Positions 21,662-35,877 of a DNA stretch of 64,000 nt are shown here, in pieces. The stretch lies in NCBI GenBank assembly GCA_019614645.1, contig JABWDB010000006.1, forward strand, positions 6,200,001-6,264,000, written 5' to 3'. Below the pieces are notes generated by a model. The model was not told the DNA's origin, ran no database searches, and saw only the letters and a program-made list of their open reading frames with translations. Positions within the stretch are counted from its first letter, which is position 1. Each line of letters opens with the position of its first letter. The stretch is from Stratiolaelaps scimitus (taxonomy: Eukaryota > Arthropoda > Arachnida > Mesostigmata > Laelapidae). Made by a program: the position numbers and the translations under genes.

Positions 21662-24600
21662 TAACACGTGTATAGTATATATTATATATATATATATATG
21701 CGTGTGTTATGGTGTCTATGGGGCCGAGATTATCTAGAACGATATTCTCCGTGCACTTCTCGGGTGAAACCCCACAGACCCGATCTCTGACGTCTTTCGC
21801 AAATCGGATATCCATCCAATAAGCAAGCTATGGTCAAAGTCATACTGCGCTACAAGGCTTTTAAGGTAGCCAATGGACGTACACCATTGAACATTGTTTT
21901 TCCAATCATTGTAACTGATATGAGAACGACCCGTCGAGCCACGCTATTCGTGAGTCCCTATGACTTAAAAGAGTCCAGCCGCGCATGGCCTTACAGACCC
22001 ATTACCCGCTGTCGGGAGTTCGCTTCAGCGAGAAATCAGGCAACTAACCTCTGCTAAATTATCCTCACGCGAAATAAAGAAAATACTGCTGTAAATCTTT
22101 GTGCTGATGTATATTGTGTTTCATTCTATACTGGTGTTTAAATACACCGGGTATTCGAAGATACAATGCATTTCGTTGTATGATGAGTTAAAAAATGATT
22201 CCATTATTTTTACGAGAGCTTAAGCACTGTACAACTGCACCCCCGTCAATAAGCCGTCAGTTTGAATAAAAAAATGGATGAATATATATATAAAGCCAGT
22301 CAATACTAAAAGCAGTTAATATATATTAGCAAGCCGGAATAGCTTCAATCGTATTGCTGTAACTGTTAAGAGAAGCACATATCATCTGATTTCTATTTGA
22401 TTTCCGGATACTATGCAAACAGTGAGCAGCAGACATGAAACCTATGACCAATGATTAATGAATTAAACCTATCCATGACCACAGAGAATTAACCCAACCT
22501 GTCGGATTGGGAAACCTTCCCAACCTAGAGATAACCTGCCCATCATATACCTGGACATAATGATCAATGTATACCTTGTTAAGTTATTCTAAGAATAGCC
22601 AACATAGAAGCCAATCGTAGCAAATAATTTTGCCACAATTAAGTTTCACTTGCAAAACAGCGGCTCGTTAAACACCTTGTCGACACTTTCCCTTATCATA
22701 GCATATATATTATATATAGAGCCTTTCTATATTTGACATCTACGCGTGCGAAGCTACGAAGCTACGTATAGATCGATGCAGACATGGCAACCCCTTCCAC
22801 GCCGCCCCATTGGCCGTAGACAGTGGCTTAGTCCCTTACCTGAGCCAGTACTCCGTCATTCCTTCGGGGCTTGGCACTTCCAAACGGATACCGTATTTGC
22901 CTTGTGCTACATTAACGTCGGGTGCAACTTCGGCACCCCGCAAACTTAGCACAAGTTGTGCGGGTCCGTTTGTGTTAGCTGCCTCGCGACCCTTATACAT
23001 CGATAGTGTCGTATCCCGGAATACGAAGTATCTCTGTTGGAACGCCTTCAGGGTGAACTTGCGCGGTCTAGTGTCATTCAGGAGTCAATTGCCGCAGCAA
23101 ATATCCACGCCAATGTATGATGTGATGATGAAATGATTTCCGGGCGTTATATTAACGTTGCACGAGCGCCCGAGGGTAAGTCGAGCATCAGCGACAGCGG
23201 TGAATGCGGTACCATGTCAGATGTACGAAGGCAGACAGAAATACAGATAGCCATATGTTAGAGACTACGAGAGAGCAATGCGCCAGGCTGGCAAAGAGTG
23301 GAACACAGAGCAGCACAGCAGGGGTCATCAGTAGCAAATAATAGCATTATTATTATTATTATTATATTAATAATAATCATTACGCATTTAAAGTGGGGTG
23401 AAATCACCGATTAATAGATGTCAAATAATTGTTTCACTATTATGGACGACGTACAATACAGAGGTCACATGTATTAATTCGTTTTGTTACTGCATCGTTG
23501 TGAGAATTATTAACGGTGGTTGCAATGGTAACTCGAGCGAATATTAACTTAGGTTCAAGCCAAGCAAAATGTTATTTATTGCATTATTAGTTTGACCGTA
23601 CACCAGGTTTTTCTTGAGCGACGGTGCTGTACATTTGTCCATGTATTTCGATAGCGTCATCTCATCGGGGTCTCATCAGAAATTGATAAATTGTGCACCA
23701 ACAATCGTAATAAATGGCCAGGCCTATCTTGCTGTATCAATCGCCAAGCTGTATGATTTACGACAAACTATCAAGGTTCAACAGAAAACCTTGAGATCCA
23801 TAATTTGTATAACTATATATACAATATAATGTAACGTAGCTTGACTTAAAGTTTCTCCTTAACTATATTTTTAATCGACTACTAATATTCCTTAATTTCC
23901 TTCTAAAATGCAAATTAAATACCAAACTTCTGATTTCCGAAGCTGCAGGCACAGGAATATGAATTCTTAGTTTAGTCAAACGTCTTTATAATTCTGGATC
24001 TCAAGAATCTTTTTCTGTATGTCGAGACCTCCGTAAACCCTCTATGTATCACGAAGGAATTGTACCTAGAGAATGTCCCGCTTATATGTGATAGGCACCT
24101 TTCTGAAAGTTGTGCAAAAACCATACAACCATATGGTGTCTAGGGTCGCAAAACGAGTATTTTTATTTTTTGTTTATCACTTTTTATTTATTAAGAGAAG
24201 GCTTACAACATACTATAATAATGAGAAATCGAATTTATCAAAAGCTAAACATGAGAGAAATTAACACGGTAGCATTGTATTCAGCGTCTTAGAAGCTCTC
24301 CTGACTACAGTTACCTCGCTTTCTTAAATTGAGTAAGCAAAGTATTCTGTCGAGCAATTGTATAATTAGTACAGCATAATTGGGAGCACGCACATTTTAA
24401 TTAGTGAAGCCGATACACAAAAGGGCAAACGGAATTCGGAAACATGTAAAGACCCCTCACTAATTTGGACTAATGATAACTAAATATTATAAACATATAT
24501 CGCTAAAACAAAGCATTTTTAGCACTTTTCTGTGTGAACCATCTAAACATCTGAACACCAGCTCCACCGAAGATTACATCTCGATTCGAACACGACCTCA

Positions 24601-27066
24601 TCATATACTTCACTTAGTCTGACTATTTATCCACTTCTAAAACCTTATAACCTTCAGGTAACTTCTACTATGCCTTACTTGCAAGCCCAGGCTGGGGCTA
24701 ACAGCCTGGCAAGCAGCCCACCACCGTAATAAACAATAGTTGATCCAATCCGTAGAACTATGCAATACATTGAAACGATGATATCTTACGCTCTTCTATA
24801 GCCTATCAACTCTCGTCGCTGTCACCAATATCCGAATATCCTTAGAAGAGGAATAAAACGCAGGTAATATCTGCTGGCACAGGACAAAATGCATTGGGTC
24901 AGGAAAGAAGTTAATGAATGTTGAGGGGGATTATAGGAATATCCATTGTTTCACACCATTATCCACAATAGTTCCGAGCAAAAGGCAGCGTCCACCAATC
25001 GAAAGGTCAAACGGGAGCAACAAAGCAACAACCGCAACCTCACACCAGGATGGATCAGTTTCTCGTGGCCAAACGACTGCAGGAGGCGGGGATAGTCACT
25101 CAGTCAACGAACGCAAATCAACAACAACTTACGGACAGCAGCAACAGCAACAACAGCAATAACAGCACCGGTAACAGCAGCCTTTCTCGCGAGGTCTGTT
25201 TTTCGCCGATATTTTTGGTTCGAATATATGTTCGTTTCGTTTATGCCGTTGGTGATCATCCAACACAACAATTGTAACGTGAATTGTTATTATTATTATT
25301 ATTATTATACGTCTCTAATTCGTTACTTATTCAAGCTATACAGCGTTACAAAATGAAAATAAAATTCTAGATATTGGATATTAACAACAATGGATTTTAA
25401 ATGCTGTTCGGTATTGATTATGCAGCTATCTGGTTCCTACAAATGAGTGCTGCAATGGTACTAATGAATAAATAAATTTTCCGGGCTGACCTACAGCCAA
25501 CCTTTAACGTCCACGGTACTGCAATGATACTGGGACCATATATATATATATATATATATTTCTGGCATCATACGCTGCGGACGTTTACTCTACGAAAATA
25601 TCGAGGGTGAATGTGTAAATAGCAATGCTTTTTCCCCATCTTAGTTCGACAGACCATAGTATGTTTTATATTGAGCTGTTTGGCCACTTCTTAAGTAACA
25701 AATAGCCTCGATTTAGATGTCAGAGACAGGAACGCACCGCAATCGACGCTTTGAGGAAAACAAGCCCTTTTTAGTTTGGCATAGACGAGCTGGAGGTGAG
25801 AGATGCCACGCTGCTTCGACTGGATCTATTTTTGTGGGACGATTGTTTCGCAGGATAAAATTGTAGTGCTCTTCTCATGTCTTCTGTGGCCTTTACTATT
25901 ACTTATTATTGCTTTGAAGTAAGGACTCGCTAAGGATCTTGTGGTACTGGCAGGACAACCTTTCAGGATTCCTCGGCTGGTCCATGTCTCTGACTCATTG
26001 GCGCGTTCAAACCAAGGGCTATTTACGCATCGTCACAAAAAAAATATATATACATATATATCTATGTGGGATACATGATTTGATCGATATTTTACAATAC
26101 TCACTTGAGATATCGGAGGTAGGAAGCTAGCTGAGGCACCTGTGTGATCTGCATTGCATCCGTGTTATCCTTGTTCATCGACGATCCCTCGAGAGTAACC
26201 TGAAGGTCATCCAGGGCAGCATCAAGGTCGTCCTCTTTCGCTTGGCTACCCGAAAGCGGACAGTTGCCAGAGGCAGTCTGCAAAACAATCATGAAATCGA
26301 ATGGCATATGACAATCCACGTAGAGGCAGGATGCCCGATCAAGATCAAATGACTCAAATTTAACGAGTTTGTGCGGTTATATATGGGCCAGGTATCTTAA
26401 AAGGGTAGATGCTATTCTACGAACACATGGCCAAAATCTGTTTTATTATCATTATTATTATTATCATTAATTAGGCTTTAAACTCAATCGTCGTCACGAT
26501 CGACACACCGCTTAGGGATTCAGTCTACCCATCTCGTCAATAAATTAACCCTACCTGCAGGTTGATCTGTAGCTGCAAAGCTCCAAAGAGAGACATCTCC
26601 GCTTCGGTACAGTCAATTTCCTCCTGCAACAGCGACCTTCGCGCCTGCTCGTAGATCTGATTGATACGAATCGCGTCCTTTTTCGGATTTAGGTCATAGA
26701 ATGAGAGATACTTAAATCGTAGACAAAGCATATCGTATTCAGCAACATCCTGCTGCATTAGCGATAGAGACGAGTCTAGCCAACCGGAGTTTAGCCGGGC
26801 ACGCTCGAGGAGGTTCTTTGGCCGAGGCTGGGCCGCCTGTAATAGTTAAAAATACGGACACGGGAATAGAATCGAAGAAGAGGGCGTTTGCTCGTCAGAA
26901 AATATATAAACTGTATTCGCTGAATAATATGCATTCTCCATAGAGATAGTTTGCTGCAAGCGATACACAGGATAATAGGTGTTGTTGCGAATAGAATCCC
27001 ATGTGCAGCTTATTCTTGTTTATCCCCACAATGTGTTGGTCGCGTTTAGCCATATATGTATGTATG

Positions 27067-27103
<37 letters not shown>

Positions 27104-30100
27104 GCCATCGAGTATCTAGATCAGAGATACCATATCCAGTGGACAGAAACCAGAATCGTCTCGTACACTATAACATTACCTAGCATCTCAACAGGGCATC
27201 AATAACGATACCCTGTATAATTCGATAAGAAGCATAATATTGTCTATTACCTTTATGTCATTCGGCGGCTTGAACGGCAAAGATAGCGGATGCTGATACT
27301 GTGCAAGATAGTTGTTCTCGAGATAGACCGAGTTGTTAAATGAACACGATGTTGAGTTGAGAGATGCGTTCAGTAGCGTCTTGTCGTGCCCGTTCTGTTG
27401 GGTCGCTGGCCCATGCTTCTCAAGGTTGAGCACGCCCTGTCCAGTTATCGTGCGCTGTCGAGGTGAGACACCCACATGGCGGTAGTTCTTCTTCAAATGA
27501 TCTTGACTTAGCGGACGACTGAAACCGAGTTCCTCGGCGTGTCGAATTCCCAGTTCCTGCAACGGAAACAACAACCATTCAATGGGTGAATTACTAAGCT
27601 CAAAAACTCACCTACCTATAGCTGGCTAACGTATGCATGTGTATATGAAGGAAGTGTCACTTTGAATCGAAGAAATATTAGTGAAATATTGGTTTTAGTC
27701 AGAAATATTGGTGGACTGCAATTGTTGAGAAGTTTCTGCTGCTGGGAAGCCGTCAAGTTGTCGAGTTGGCCCGCATATTTTCCTGATAGAGCCCGCTAGG
27801 CTTGTGTTGTTTTGGCCAACTGGACAGAAGACTGAGGGCTGCCGATCATCAAAATTGGCAATGCTCAAAGAGATAACATATGATCTCTTGTACGGAGGTC
27901 CTATGAAGGATGTACAAGACCTACCGGACAGATGTCCACGTGTAATAAATCTCTCTCTGGCCGTTATGCGGGTGCACAATCGAATTGAGAGAATTATCCC
28001 CGCGAGGCATATACAGCTTGAGCATCACGATAACGACGTCACTCCAATAAATTAATTAAAACATGCAATGACCACGGAATGCCAATTTCAAAAGCATTAC
28101 TTATTTATCTACAAAATAAATCACCATGAATAGCCGCCATGGTATCCGTTTGAGTCACAGAAAGTAATAAGGCTCAAAATAAGAAAAAGCGCTCACGCCA
28201 ACTAACACGACCATGATGATGATAATAATAATAAGAATAATAATGACTATTATTGTTATTGTCAATCATTTTGATACACACAAATTGTCTTCCATGGCTA
28301 CCTTGCATAGCTTGATGACGGCCGAGAATGCTGTAACGCAGTAATCGACTCGGCAGTCTAGGACCCGCAAATCTGGAAACTGGACTTTAAGGACTTTATG
28401 CATCGGCGTGAAGTGTAACGACGCATCGGCCTGAACCCCGTACTGGTCGAGCGTTGACCTTGATCGAGAAAGCCATTTATTGGCCTCAGGCCACCACAGG
28501 CCGTGGTCCGACCAGTCGTTCGACACATCTGAAATACACACATTGAAACAGGCATGCAAACAAATAAGTATAGTGCGATTATATATAGCCAAAAAATTGA
28601 TGTAAATAATGCCGTTTTCAAAAATCGGTAGCATTTGAAATAATCCATGAGACGAGACCTCCTTTTCGCTATTATTTTTAAGAGAACTTAAGCGTTGTGA
28701 TAACACTGCAGTTTCGTTAATAAACCAAGCCTTGTATTATGTATTATTATTATTATTAAGAATTATTTGTTTTGTTTTTTTTTACTAAAATCCGCAATAA
28801 ATGCGTGCGACTATGAAGAAAACTATGGCAAAAAAATGTGATCACCAGATATATATTTCTGGCTTGCACGCATTTGAAATATGCCAGAGATTATTATATT
28901 GAATCATGGAATAGCTACGATGTTTAACGAATAAAACACTGACAAACACTAGACGTGCTCATCTCGTAGACGATAATGTTCTATAAAAGATGAATAATAT
29001 AACGCGGAGAATGATGTGCGTTATTAAAACAATATCCAAAAAAGAAAGCGCTCGTTTAGGCGAGCATCTAATCATAATCGAGTCGACACATACATCTATG
29101 TTGGCATACTTCACCAAAGCATATACCTACACTGGATTTCCTGTGGACATCAGTGCTGCCCCAATAGGTGGGATATCTTTGAATAGGTTCGTATAATCAT
29201 AATAACAGTCATAACGCCTTTCATGGTCGCTGCGCAGAGAGGCAATGCCTTCGCCTCCCTCGACCTGACACCCTGTCCCTAACTAATTCTCTAATTATTG
29301 TATGTTTGAACTTGTATATACTCCTCTGTTTGAACTTGTATATACTCCTCCAACGCACTAAGTGTATTGTCGAGGCGGTGAAGCGGGTTTGGGGGTGCGA
29401 TTCCGTCATCCACCCACAGCAGTTATTTGTTGTTCCACCGTTCATTCAACTCTGTCAGAATGGGTCGGCCGACGTTGGTGATTAGTTCGTGCGTATTTTG
29501 TTTCATGCATCTCATTCTGCTCGAGCGAACTTTTTCGTCTACTGTGTGACTTTCAGAGTCTGTTCGTGTATGTGTGTACGCATGCCCGAATTTGTGAAAG
29601 CGAGAAAGAGAAACCATAGACTCATTGAATGAATCATTAGAAATTGAAAGAGGTTGGTAGGGGCGCGAGTTACGAGCCATGGAATTACTGCTTTCTGGTG
29701 ACGGACAGCATCCACGAATAAAACAGAGCAGGCCTACAATGTAAATTGCTGCACGGTGTATGAGTCACATTTCGCTGACTTGGCTATGATGTCAGCGGCG
29801 GGCTCCCCCGAAATGGCGGTTCGGATCATCGCCACCGCCCCTGCCAAGCTCAGTCCAATGAGTCTTCGTTCAATGACTCCTCACGAGTCGCTTTACACAT
29901 GTGATTAGCATCTGGCTTCGCGTACGAGGAAGGGTGCGCACGATCGAGTTCCCGGAAAACGCTACTGCATCGGGTACCCTGCATCGGGTACCCTGCATCG
30001 GGTCCCTACGGCAAGATGTTGCCATCCAGCACCGCAAAGGCGATCGCTGACGAATTTCATATCGCGCGCACACAACCTGTTTCGTCACCACCATTGACCG

Positions 30101-33100
30101 CGTCTGAACGATGCCGAATAACTGTGTGGCCGCATTCGAAGCCGACCGCGTTGTAACATAGCTCGTTCGCCGTCATCGAATTGCGTCACTCCGCCCCGCT
30201 GACCAAAGGTGACTGGTCAGGTATAGCAGATCCGATGCGCAGGCAACTGCTGTACGCCCATCTTAACCAGCCGACAAATGGCAGAGTCAGCTGAATTGTT
30301 TGTCACGCCTGGTCTGATCTGATCGACGGAATACATCATATTCTAGTAATCATGTCGGTGAACAGGGGTAAGCAGCCACTGCCACTGTGTCGACAGATCA
30401 TAGGGTAGCTGACAATTAGAGTCTACGGGATGCCATATCGACAGCCGGGTGTCAGAACGTTGCAATATCGTAGTATCGCGGGAGCGGTCGGACGACAGTG
30501 CTGACGAATAACGACCTTATGGGTTATACACACATGCATACATGCAGGGTAATCGAAAAGTCGCACATCTACGTAGACAGTAGCGCAAGTTTTTTTTTGT
30601 TTAACGCCACAGCTTTTCGTGACTTTCTCAATACCCTGTACATGCGCCACTGTTGTGGAAAGCCGCCGGACTATGCTTAGTCAGATTGGTCAGGAATGGT
30701 CATAAATTCTAACTGTATACATCATACATATATAAACAACAAGAGCGCAGCCCGAAGGGGATCATCCCGAGAGGAACCAAGGGACGCGTGTAGCTTGACC
30801 TCTGTTTTACTCATTGACCACAGCAAATTTTAGCGAACTCTTTCGAATCGGCAAAGCAGCGACTAACCAGCGGTAAGATACGCAGAACACTCCGCGCTGA
30901 TGGGGATCTACCGTGAGTATAATCAAAATCGCCTCGAATAGCCTTAACACTTGTCCCCGGCAATAGCCTCGAACGGGATCCCGAAAGGAGCTGTGGCTCA
31001 GTAGGCGGAATCGAATACTGACGAACTAAATTGAAATATTTTTAATTTTTTTCCGGCCTGACCCACAGCCAACTAGTATACGTCTTCCAAAGATTGACAT
31101 CATACATCTATGATCGTGGCGATTCGAACAAATGATATGTGTACACCTATAACTGTGTAGTTCACGATTAACTACACACCTTTGGAGGCTGCTCTACGCA
31201 GTATTAGATAAATGAGACTGATGACTTTATTCGTGGCTGCATCACTGTTGTATTACCCAATACCATAAGGGCTCCCCGCTCATCAACTCGCTCGTCGAAC
31301 CTTCGGATTTTCACTCATCAAGCTGATGTCCGTGCGAAACGAACAGCACTAACTATTTGGAATAAGCGTTCGAAACACCTCTCTGTCCCCTTGGAGTTCT
31401 GGACATCCTCAGAATGCCATACGTATCGAACGAGTACATCTCTCATCAGCCTGGACCCCTTTTGTGTGAAGCTCCGTCGTCGACAGTTTCCGAGCGTCCT
31501 CCAGCGACGCTATAGCTTTTACTGTATGCAGGTCCTTCCCACGTAGTCGCGGGCAGGGCGCCTCCAGCGTGGGATGTCATCGGCTGTGCCGAACGCAGCC
31601 CTAACAAAAATAATAAGTAACGATATAATCGATATAGAAAGCGAACGATCTCTCCACACGAGAGAGAGAGGGAGCGAGCGAGCGAGAGAGAGAGAGAGAG
31701 AACAGGGAAGCTTTGATGAAAGTTCCACACTGTAATTTTCATCGAACGCGAAATGAGCTATCGTCTGTCGGAACACACGGATCACTCATGGGTCAAGTGG
31801 TCGCCATGATTTTTATAGAACAAGAAGTACGTTGCGCGCTCTTTGCTCTACTGTTGTGTTAGCTTAATCCTGAGCACGAATCGACTGCATCTAACACGAC
31901 CATTTCTTATAGATACAAAATCATTTACCATACTGATCTCGATAAATAAATGTGTACCACTGTTGAATATCGGCAACCCGATGCCAATGGCTAACGCTGC
32001 GAATTGCGGCTTTCACGTTTAATCAAAGGGCAAAACATATCAAAAATAAGCAGCCTCTCGGTTCTACGAGGCGATGCCGAAGAAATACAGCTCAGCCTCT
32101 ACTCAAAACCACGCTGATCTCGTATTGTGAAAGGCGACACACAGTGAACAGCCGCCCCGTCGACCTGACACAGTGAGACCTTGTAGCGACGAACGCGTTG
32201 AAGACGTATGCTGTGGAGGTCGGAGACTGCTCTTCTTCGCCTACGGCTAGACTCGCTAACCGCCTCGCCCGGCAAAATCTCATCTATAGCCACTCTGTTC
32301 TGAGAGCCACTTAAAAAAATCAGTCGAGTTCAGTTGGGCTGGTCGTAAAAATGCAAGGACGAAAAAAAATTAATTAGCACCGAGTTGTTGTGTGGGCATG
32401 CTTAGCGGGGACGGCAGCATTGATGGGCGATGGACCTCGAATGGTGGTCGTGTGGTATCATCTAAAATAGCTGCAGCCAGTTCGTCTATTCGCCCGATGC
32501 GTGTGCAGCTGACCAACACTGGGCCGACCGAGGAACACCCGCATGGTGGTCACTTGCACCTTAGCGTGACATGACGAGAATGATGGCGCGAAATCTGTGT
32601 GATCGGTCCATGTTGTTTTGTCCAAAAGCAATAACTCATGATGCCACTGAGAGCACCGCCGTTCGGGATGAAGTCTCGCCGGACCACCTTGAAGTGACGC
32701 ACTACGGGAACTCGATTCGGTACAAGGGACCACCTGATAGACAGATATTGCTACGAGATTCATTCACATCACCGCGGGTGGCGACAACTGACGCCAACTC
32801 TGATAACTCTGCCTAGAACGACACGCGACAAGCGAATAACGGCAGAAATGACCAGCGGCGAATCAACAGCTCCTAGAGATCCTGCCGCACTTGAAACCTT
32901 GACCCGCAACCGGCTGCACAGGGGAATTGCCTAAGGATGCCTGCGGAGGGCTAAGTTGTAAGGGGGTGGACATACACCATAGTTGTCCCAGACTAATATC
33001 TCGCCTCTGCCACCCTCTGCCAACAGCGACATGGCCTACCTCACGCTCGATCGAGAGGGAGGAACCGAGAGTTGTGACAATGACGGAATATCTAGTACAT

Positions 33101-34831
33101 AGTGTTACCGGGCCGTGAATATGAGTAAGTTATCGAAACAATTTATTATTATTATTATTAGGCCAGGCTAGAAAAAGGAGAATTCGACAAGAAGAAAGCG
33201 GAAACATCCGGACGGCGAATGATGATGACAGCCACAGACAAATGCGGGGCTGGTTACAAAGACGAAGCCGACGATCAACAGGGTGCGCACACGCCTGACA
33301 TGAATGAGCGTCCTTCCACGAGACGATGAGAGGGCGGATGAGATCTAATGTAGAATCTGTCTCTCCCGACAGAGTGTTCGGCCGTAGTAGGGGCTCAGTG
33401 GCAGGAGACTGTAGGTGCGCATGTATCAGTGTTGTCAAAGCCTCGCTGTCGGTAGCGCCGAGTCCTGTCCGATCAGATCAGTCCGGTGAATTGCAGTACG
33501 CCACGGCGCAATGCAAAATAACAGCAGCGATCACGGGGAATAGCACAGGGCAGACAGACTGTTCTTCCCTTGTTCCTCTGCCGGTGATCGCGGGCCGCAT
33601 TGCGTCACAACGGTGTGGCCCGGGGCGACCGGCAACCCGGCAGTGACCAGTCCCTTCTCTACCAAGTTGTCTGCAAGTAGCAGCCATCATCGCCGTGCTG
33701 GTAGTAGAAGAAGTATATTCGTTTTATTAGCAGTAGTGAGATGCGACACAATAGGCGCGAACAACGTGTGGTGGTGGCTCAACAACTGCTACCTATACCT
33801 GCCTACCTATAAAGTCGAGCGTACGCACGGCCCACGATCGTGATCTAAGAGAGCACTGCCGTTGAGATAGGTTAGCAGGCAGTACACGAGGCTAGGCCGC
33901 GCCGCGTGGACAGACGACCACGCGGTCGGGTCTCTCTGAGGCCACGACAGGCCGACCGACTGCATGAGGACAACAGCGCGTGAACAGGACGAACAACAAC
34001 AACAACGACGACGTCGATGACGATGATAACCGTTGCGGTGGTGGCGACGAATCATGACTGCTACTCGCGTGGTGTAAAGCCCACTTGTGTAAAGTACGAC
34101 CTTTCCAGACGAGGAAGACCACCTAAACAACGGAACAGTGGCAGCACCAGCAGCTGCTGCTGGACTAATCGGCCAGCGGCAGTAATAGCGGCAGGCGCAC
34201 ACGACTATCGTTTCTATGACTACCACAACAGAAATAGAGGCACCTCACTGAGTGCGGGAATATATTGGAATGGCTTGGCGGTCCTGTCGAAACTCCGGCG
34301 TAGAGCGGAGCCGTTCGGAGGAGTTCTTCTCTACCGAATTATCCTCTAGAGACCAAAGGAATAGGACTGCTTGATCCCTTGTACCCCTTGGCTTTCTCAT
34401 AAAACAGCGATGTGGCTGGTAATGGTGGTAGTGGTGGTGGCGGTGATGACCTGTGACGACGACGACGGCTACGATGAGTAAATAAACAATAGAGCTAACT
34501 ATCTCTCTCTCTCTCCCGCTCGCTCGCTCGCTCTTCTTCTATTTGTCGCCATTGTGGTATTGAGCAGAGGAACGGAAGCTGGCTCTGGTAATGCCTCCTT
34601 CCAGATCTCTACGCCTACTCAACAGCGTAGCTAGAACGATATCAGCACGAGCAGCAATGGCAGCAGCAGCAGCAGCAGCAGCAACAATAACAATAAACTA
34701 CGAGGCGGAAACACCATCGAATCGAACAACAACTCGATTTGGATTGGACACTCCGAGATCTTTGGGCACTGGCCGATGGCCAGAGGACTCTTGACCCGAG
34801 TGTCATTGACTAGCGAATCGTCGAGACATAG

Positions 34832-34864
<33 letters not shown>

Positions 34865-35840
34865 TACCCCCTCCGCCCCCGCGCTATTTACTAGCTCGCG
34901 GTGAAAATGTGCGTGATCGACACGCAGCCGACCACATAAGCACACACATGGACAGACGAACGCGCAGAACAACCATTGCCAAGTAGGCAGACTATTCCTT
35001 GCTGTTGTCGTCGTCGAACATCGGGAAGATCGGAGTGACAGCCAGCGGCCTCAGTATAATACAATGCATGGACACATATGACTACGGCGTTGATCAACAA
35101 TGACGCCACTCACAGTTCTGCTAGCGATGACAGAACAAAACCTCGAACGCATGTAAGGGCGCCCATAATGCTGAGACAATCCCACTCGGCCGGACGAGTG
35201 TCAGCAGTGCTCTGACGACGTACACGGATGCGGCTCTGATCTGAATAAATCGAGGAAGGCGGCCTGCGAGCAAATCACTCACTCACTTACTGGCAGTAGT
35301 CGTCATGTACCACACCAACCACGCACGCCGAGGGCAGAGCTGTCGTCGCTGGTGTCGTAACGAGGCGTGGACCAACGGACGCCTCCCTCGAAGGTAAATG
35401 GGCGCTGTTCCAAGTCGACGATATCACCAGTAGCCTGTCTTAAGGCAGGCCGGCAATCGAAGTGAACGAGGTCGTCGAATGTCTTTCATTACCTGATTGA
35501 GTGGCCTTCATTTACGCTATCTCTCTCGCGCGGGTTCAGGTAGAGTTGCTTTGGCTCGCCGATCATTTCCGGACACATCGAGCGCGTCGCTGATGACTTC
35601 GCAGTTTCCCACGTGATCAGCAGTATAACCGCTTGGCAGTGGACACAGCAACCGGTGCGGAGTTTGTGAATCGATCGTGTGTAATACGAAAGCCAGCATG
35701 GGACCATAGGGACAATGGAAATCATCTAGAGCAGGATGTTGTCAGATTTGCGTCACATTGCGGAATAGTGTCGTGTTCCGACTCGAGCGTAATTACCACA
35801 GGCTGTACGTTATTTGTTTGAGACTAGCGTAAGATGTATA

Positions 35841-35877
<37 letters not shown>

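Noticed and set aside
22746..23136. 67- and 108-codon plus-strand frames
   Set aside because: Antisense shadows of the kindlin PH-domain exon, which is supported by phase and family alignment.
30985..31030. Pol III A-box-like TGGCTCAGTAGG
   Set aside because: No B box follows at the right distance and no cloverleaf can be drawn.
33807..34226. 139-codon minus-strand frame in kindlin intron 1
   Set aside because: Arg/Ser/Cys-rich sequence from ACG and CAA repeats, with no family and inside an intron.
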